Shown: positions 5,214-7,574 of the stretch, piece after piece | Layout: every line of letters begins with the position of its first letter | Numbering within the stretch: the first letter of the stretch is position 1 | DNA from: Selenomonadaceae bacterium | Lineage (GTDB): Bacteria; Bacillota; Negativicutes; Selenomonadales; Selenomonadaceae | Direction: 5' to 3' | DNA: 7,574 bases | NCBI GenBank assembly: GCA_016280345.1 | Contig: JAEEGN010000270.1 | Location: 1-7,574, forward strand | Made by a program: the position numbers and the translations under genes | The notes under the pieces: model-generated | Seen by the model: only the letters and a program-made list of their open reading frames with translations | The model's database searches: none | Told to the model about the DNA's origin: nothing

Positions 5214-6278
5214 TTGAAGGGAAAGCTGCTGTTGGAAGATGGAACCGTTTATCCGGGCCGTCTGCTCAATAATATCAAAGCGACAGGCGAAGTCGTGTTC
5301 AATACCGGCATGACCGGCTACCAGGAAATCCTGACCGATCCCTCTTACTGCCGCCAGATCGTGACCTTGACCTATCCTCTGATCGGTAACTACGGTGTAG
5401 CAGAGCTTTTCATGCAATCCCGGAAATCCTTCGTCAATGGCTTTGTCATCGGCGAGCTTTGTGAGAACGGTAGCAATTGGCGATTGGAGGATTCGCTGAC
5501 ACATTTCCTGACAAAGCAGGGCATCCCCTGCCTCTATGATGTGGACACCCGGGCTGTGACGCGACACATCCGCTCGGCGGGTACCATGAAAGGCATCATT
5601 GTGGCCGATGATGCCGCTCAGACGGAAATTGACGAACTCTTGACAGTCCCCATCAAGAAAGAGGTCGTCAGCGAAGCCACTACCCCGGAAATCTATACGA
5701 TGGATAACGAAGGGCCTCATGTAGTTGTCATGGACTTCGGCATCAAGACGAATATTCTGAAATCCCTGCACAACGGCGGATGCCGGCTGACAGTTGTCCC
5801 CGCGACGGCGACCGCGGAAGAAGTACTGGCTTTGGCACCAGACGGCATTTTCTTCTCCAACGGCCCGGGGGACCCAAAGGATATCCCGGATGTCATCGCC
5901 AACATCAAGAAGCTCATCGGACAGAAACCCCTTTTCGGCATTTGCCTGGGCCATCAGCTTTTGGCGCTGGCCCAAGGCGCCGATACCTACAAGCTGAAGT
6001 TCGGTCACCGCGGATCCAACCAGCCGGTAAAAAACCTTTTGACCGGACGGGTTCAGATTACCTCGCAGAACCACGGCTATGCGGTGGACGCCACCTCACT
6101 CGAGGGACTACCGCTCGAAATCACCCATATTTCCGTAAACGACGGAACGGTGGAAGGGATACGGCATAAAGATTTGCCTCTATTCTCAGTGCAGTTTCAT
6201 CCTGAGGCGTCGCCGGGCCCGGATGACAACACCTATCTGTTTGAGCAGTTTTTCCAGATGCTGCCGAAGGGGGCTTAA
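5214..6278 (+). CDS. carA: Carbamoyl-phosphate synthase small (glutaminase) subunit
   Basis: CarA hydrolyses glutamine and passes ammonia through a tunnel to CarB. It has 354 residues against about 360-380 for homologues. The N-terminal CPSase small-chain domain (about 1-150) contains TGMTGYQEILTDPSY and YPLIGNYG. The class I glutamine amidotransferase domain (about 169-354) contains the SNGPGDP loop (215-221), nucleophile C244 in GICLGHQLL, the GHRGSNQPV segment, SQNHGYAVD, and the catalytic pair H329 and E331 in QFHPEASPGP. The TTG start at 5214 has AGGAGGG six nt upstream. Only 14 bases separate it from pyrC. Its place between pyrC and carB in a PyrR-controlled operon suggests the pyrimidine-linked synthase. 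Whether this strain has a second, arginine-linked copy cannot be told from here, and carA could serve both pathways. Confidence 0.96.
   Translation: MKGKLLLEDGTVYPGRLLNNIKATGEVVFNTGMTGYQEILTDPSYCRQIVTLTYPLIGNYGVAELFMQSRKSFVNGFVIGELCENGSNWRLEDSLTHFLTKQGIPCLYDVDTRAVTRHIRSAGTMKGIIVADDAAQTEIDELLTVPIKKEVVSEATTPEIYTMDNEGPHVVVMDFGIKTNILKSLHNGGCRLTVVPATATAEEVLALAPDGIFFSNGPGDPKDIPDVIANIKKLIGQKPLFGICLGHQLLALAQGADTYKLKFGHRGSNQPVKNLLTGRVQITSQNHGYAVDATSLEGLPLEITHISVNDGTVEGIRHKDLPLFSVQFHPEASPGPDDNTYLFEQFFQMLPKGA
6267..6273 (+). promoter_or_regulatory. Ribosome binding site for carB inside the end of carA
   Basis: AAGGGGG lies within the last codons of carA, 8 nt before the GTG at 6282. The carA stop (6276-6278) falls between the site and the start. 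Ribosomes finishing carA would arrive at the carB start, so the two subunits are probably made in equal amounts. Confidence 0.7.
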
Positions 6279-6281
6279 ATC

Positions 6282-7574
6282 GTGCCGAAGAAAGAATACC
6301 TGAAAAAAGTCATGGTCATCGGCTCCGGTCCCATCATCATCGGCCAGGCGGCGGAGTTTGACTACGCCGGCTCTCAGGCCTGCCGAGCGCTGAAAGAAGA
6401 AGGCCTGGAAGTGGTACTCGTCAACAGTAACCCGGCCACTATCATGACTGATACCCATATCGCTGACCGTGTATACATTGAGCCTCTGACGGTTGATTTT
6501 TTGGAAGAAATCATCAGCAAGGAGCGTCCCGACGGACTTCTTGCTACATTGGGCGGACAGGCCGGTCTTAATCTGGCAGTAAAACTCGCGGAAAAAGGCA
6601 TCTTGGAAAAATATTCCGTTGAGTTGCTTGGCACTTCGCTTTCTGCCATCAAGAAGGCCGAAGACCGGGAACTCTTCAAGGAAACGATGGCGAAGATGGG
6701 CGAACCGATTCCCGAGAGCCTGATTGTCGAAGACGTGGAATCGGCAGTGCATTTCGCCAGCGAAATCGGCTACCCAATCATCGTACGCCCCGCCTATACC
6801 TTGGGAGGTACCGGTGGCGGCATCGCCGACAATGAAGAGGAACTCATCGAAATTGTCATCAAGGGCCTCAAGTACAGCATGATTGGCCAGGTGCTCATCG
6901 AACGCAGCGTGGCCGGCTGGAAGGAAATCGAATACGAAGTCATGCGGGACGGCAACGATAACTGCATCACCGTCTGCAACATGGAAAACGTGGATCCAGT
7001 GGGCGTCCACACGGGCGACAGTATCGTCGTAGCCCCCTCTCAGACACTGACCGATTACGAATACCAGATGCTTCGGAGCGCCAGCCTCCGCATCATCCGG
7101 GAACTCGGCATTGAGGGCGGCTGCAACGCTCAGTATGCCCTGGATCCGGACAGCGAGCGCTATTACGTTATCGAGGTCAACCCTCGAGTCAGCCGCTCCT
7201 CAGCGTTGGCTTCCAAAGCTACCGGCTACCCCATCGCCAAAGTTTCGGCGAAAATCGCCATTGGCTATACCCTGGATGAGATTACCAACGCTGTCACTCA
7301 AAAAACCAAGGCCTGCTTTGAGCCAGCACTCGATTACTGCGTGGTTAAGTTCCCTCGCTGGCCTTTCGATAAATTCGTTTATGCCGATCACACTCTGGGT
7401 ACTCAGATGAAAGCAACCGGCGAAGTCATGTCCATCGACCGGAATTTTGAAGGAGCGTTGCTGAAAGCGGTGCGTTCACTGGAAATTGGCGTCCACCGCT
7501 TGCACATTGACATTCTTGACGAATGGGACGATGCGCGGGTAAAGAAGAATCTCCACCGCATCAATGACCAGAGG
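6282..7574 (+). CDS. carB: Carbamoyl-phosphate synthase large subunit, N-terminal 431 residues
   Basis: CarB makes carbamoyl phosphate from bicarbonate, ammonia supplied by CarA, and two ATP. The frame stays open to the right edge: 431 codons of an expected 1,070 or so. This part covers the carboxyphosphate half: the pre-ATP-grasp domain with GSGPIIIGQAAEFDYAGSQA (14-33) and NSNPATIMTD (48-57), then the ATP-grasp domain with R129, R169 in RPAYTLGGTGGG, E215 in GWKE, Q284, E298 and N300, followed by PRVSRSSALASKATGYP. The numbering follows E. coli up to E215 and then falls one behind. The segments EGGCNAQYALDP, PRWPFDKF and GTQMKATGEVMSI read like Bacillus CarB. The GTG start at 6282 lies 3 bases after the carA stop. 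The second ATP-grasp half and the allosteric domain, where UMP would act, are beyond the window. Confidence 0.96.
   Translation, partial: MPKKEYLKKVMVIGSGPIIIGQAAEFDYAGSQACRALKEEGLEVVLVNSNPATIMTDTHIADRVYIEPLTVDFLEEIISKERPDGLLATLGGQAGLNLAVKLAEKGILEKYSVELLGTSLSAIKKAEDRELFKETMAKMGEPIPESLIVEDVESAVHFASEIGYPIIVRPAYTLGGTGGGIADNEEELIEIVIKGLKYSMIGQVLIERSVAGWKEIEYEVMRDGNDNCITVCNMENVDPVGVHTGDSIVVAPSQTLTDYEYQMLRSASLRIIRELGIEGGCNAQYALDPDSERYYVIEVNPRVSRSSALASKATGYPIAKVSAKIAIGYTLDEITNAVTQKTKACFEPALDYCVVKFPRWPFDKFVYADHTLGTQMKATGEVMSIDRNFEGALLKAVRSLEIGVHRLHIDILDEWDDARVKKNLHRINDQR

Noticed and set aside
5088..6074. Long minus-strand open frame (328 codons) opposite the end of pyrC and most of carA
   Set aside because: It spans two convincing plus-strand genes and their junction, has no family motif and reads like mirror-frame sequence. 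Nothing suggests a real antisense gene.
6186..7010. Minus-strand open frame (274 codons) opposite carB
   Set aside because: It is rich in Phe, His and Asp, as expected opposite a gene using many GAA, ATC and GTC codons. The plus strand is clearly carB.

Overview
The window looks like an ordinary chromosomal segment of a Bacillota bacterium, moderately GC-rich by eye. The evidence is a PyrR-type attenuator ahead of the pyrimidine genes, a class I (Bacillus-type) dihydroorotase, Bacillus-like CarA and CarB, and a trmK-nif3 gene pair of the kind found downstream of rpoD/sigA in Bacillota. The order pyrB-pyrC-carA-carB and the base composition suggest Clostridia or Negativicutes rather than Bacillus. 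That placement is inference. There is no sign of a phage, plasmid, IS element, CRISPR array, tRNA or rRNA.

Left arm, all on the minus strand (1-2598). A response regulator with an HD-GYP cyclic-di-GMP phosphodiesterase output domain is followed by trmK (tRNA m1A22 methyltransferase) and a Nif3/YqfO-family dinuclear-metal protein. The Nif3 gene runs off the left edge and lacks its C-terminal part. TrmK and Nif3 overlap by a few bases. A gap of about 70 bases separates the regulator from trmK, with no terminator seen, so the three may share a transcript.

Centre (2599-2963). This divergent, gene-free region of about 365 bases is the richest non-coding stretch. It holds a leftward promoter for the HD-GYP gene, two perfect inverted repeats upstream of and over the -35 box of a strong rightward promoter, and a leader of about 165 nt. 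The leader carries a PyrR-binding hairpin, an alternative antiterminator pairing and an intrinsic terminator.

Right arm, all on the plus strand (2964-7574). pyrB, pyrC, carA and carB are tightly packed and each has a clear Shine-Dalgarno sequence. carB is cut by the right edge after 431 codons. CarA and CarB make carbamoyl phosphate, PyrB condenses it with aspartate, and PyrC closes the ring to dihydroorotate, so these are the first three steps of UMP synthesis. The attenuator predicts premature termination when UMP/UTP is abundant and PyrR is bound. All four genes use non-AUG starts (TTG, GTG, TTG, GTG), while the three leftward genes use ATG.

No undescribed system is evident. The points most worth checking are the two stacked inverted repeats in the divergent promoter region, the attenuator, and the HD-GYP regulator, which has no partner kinase in view.
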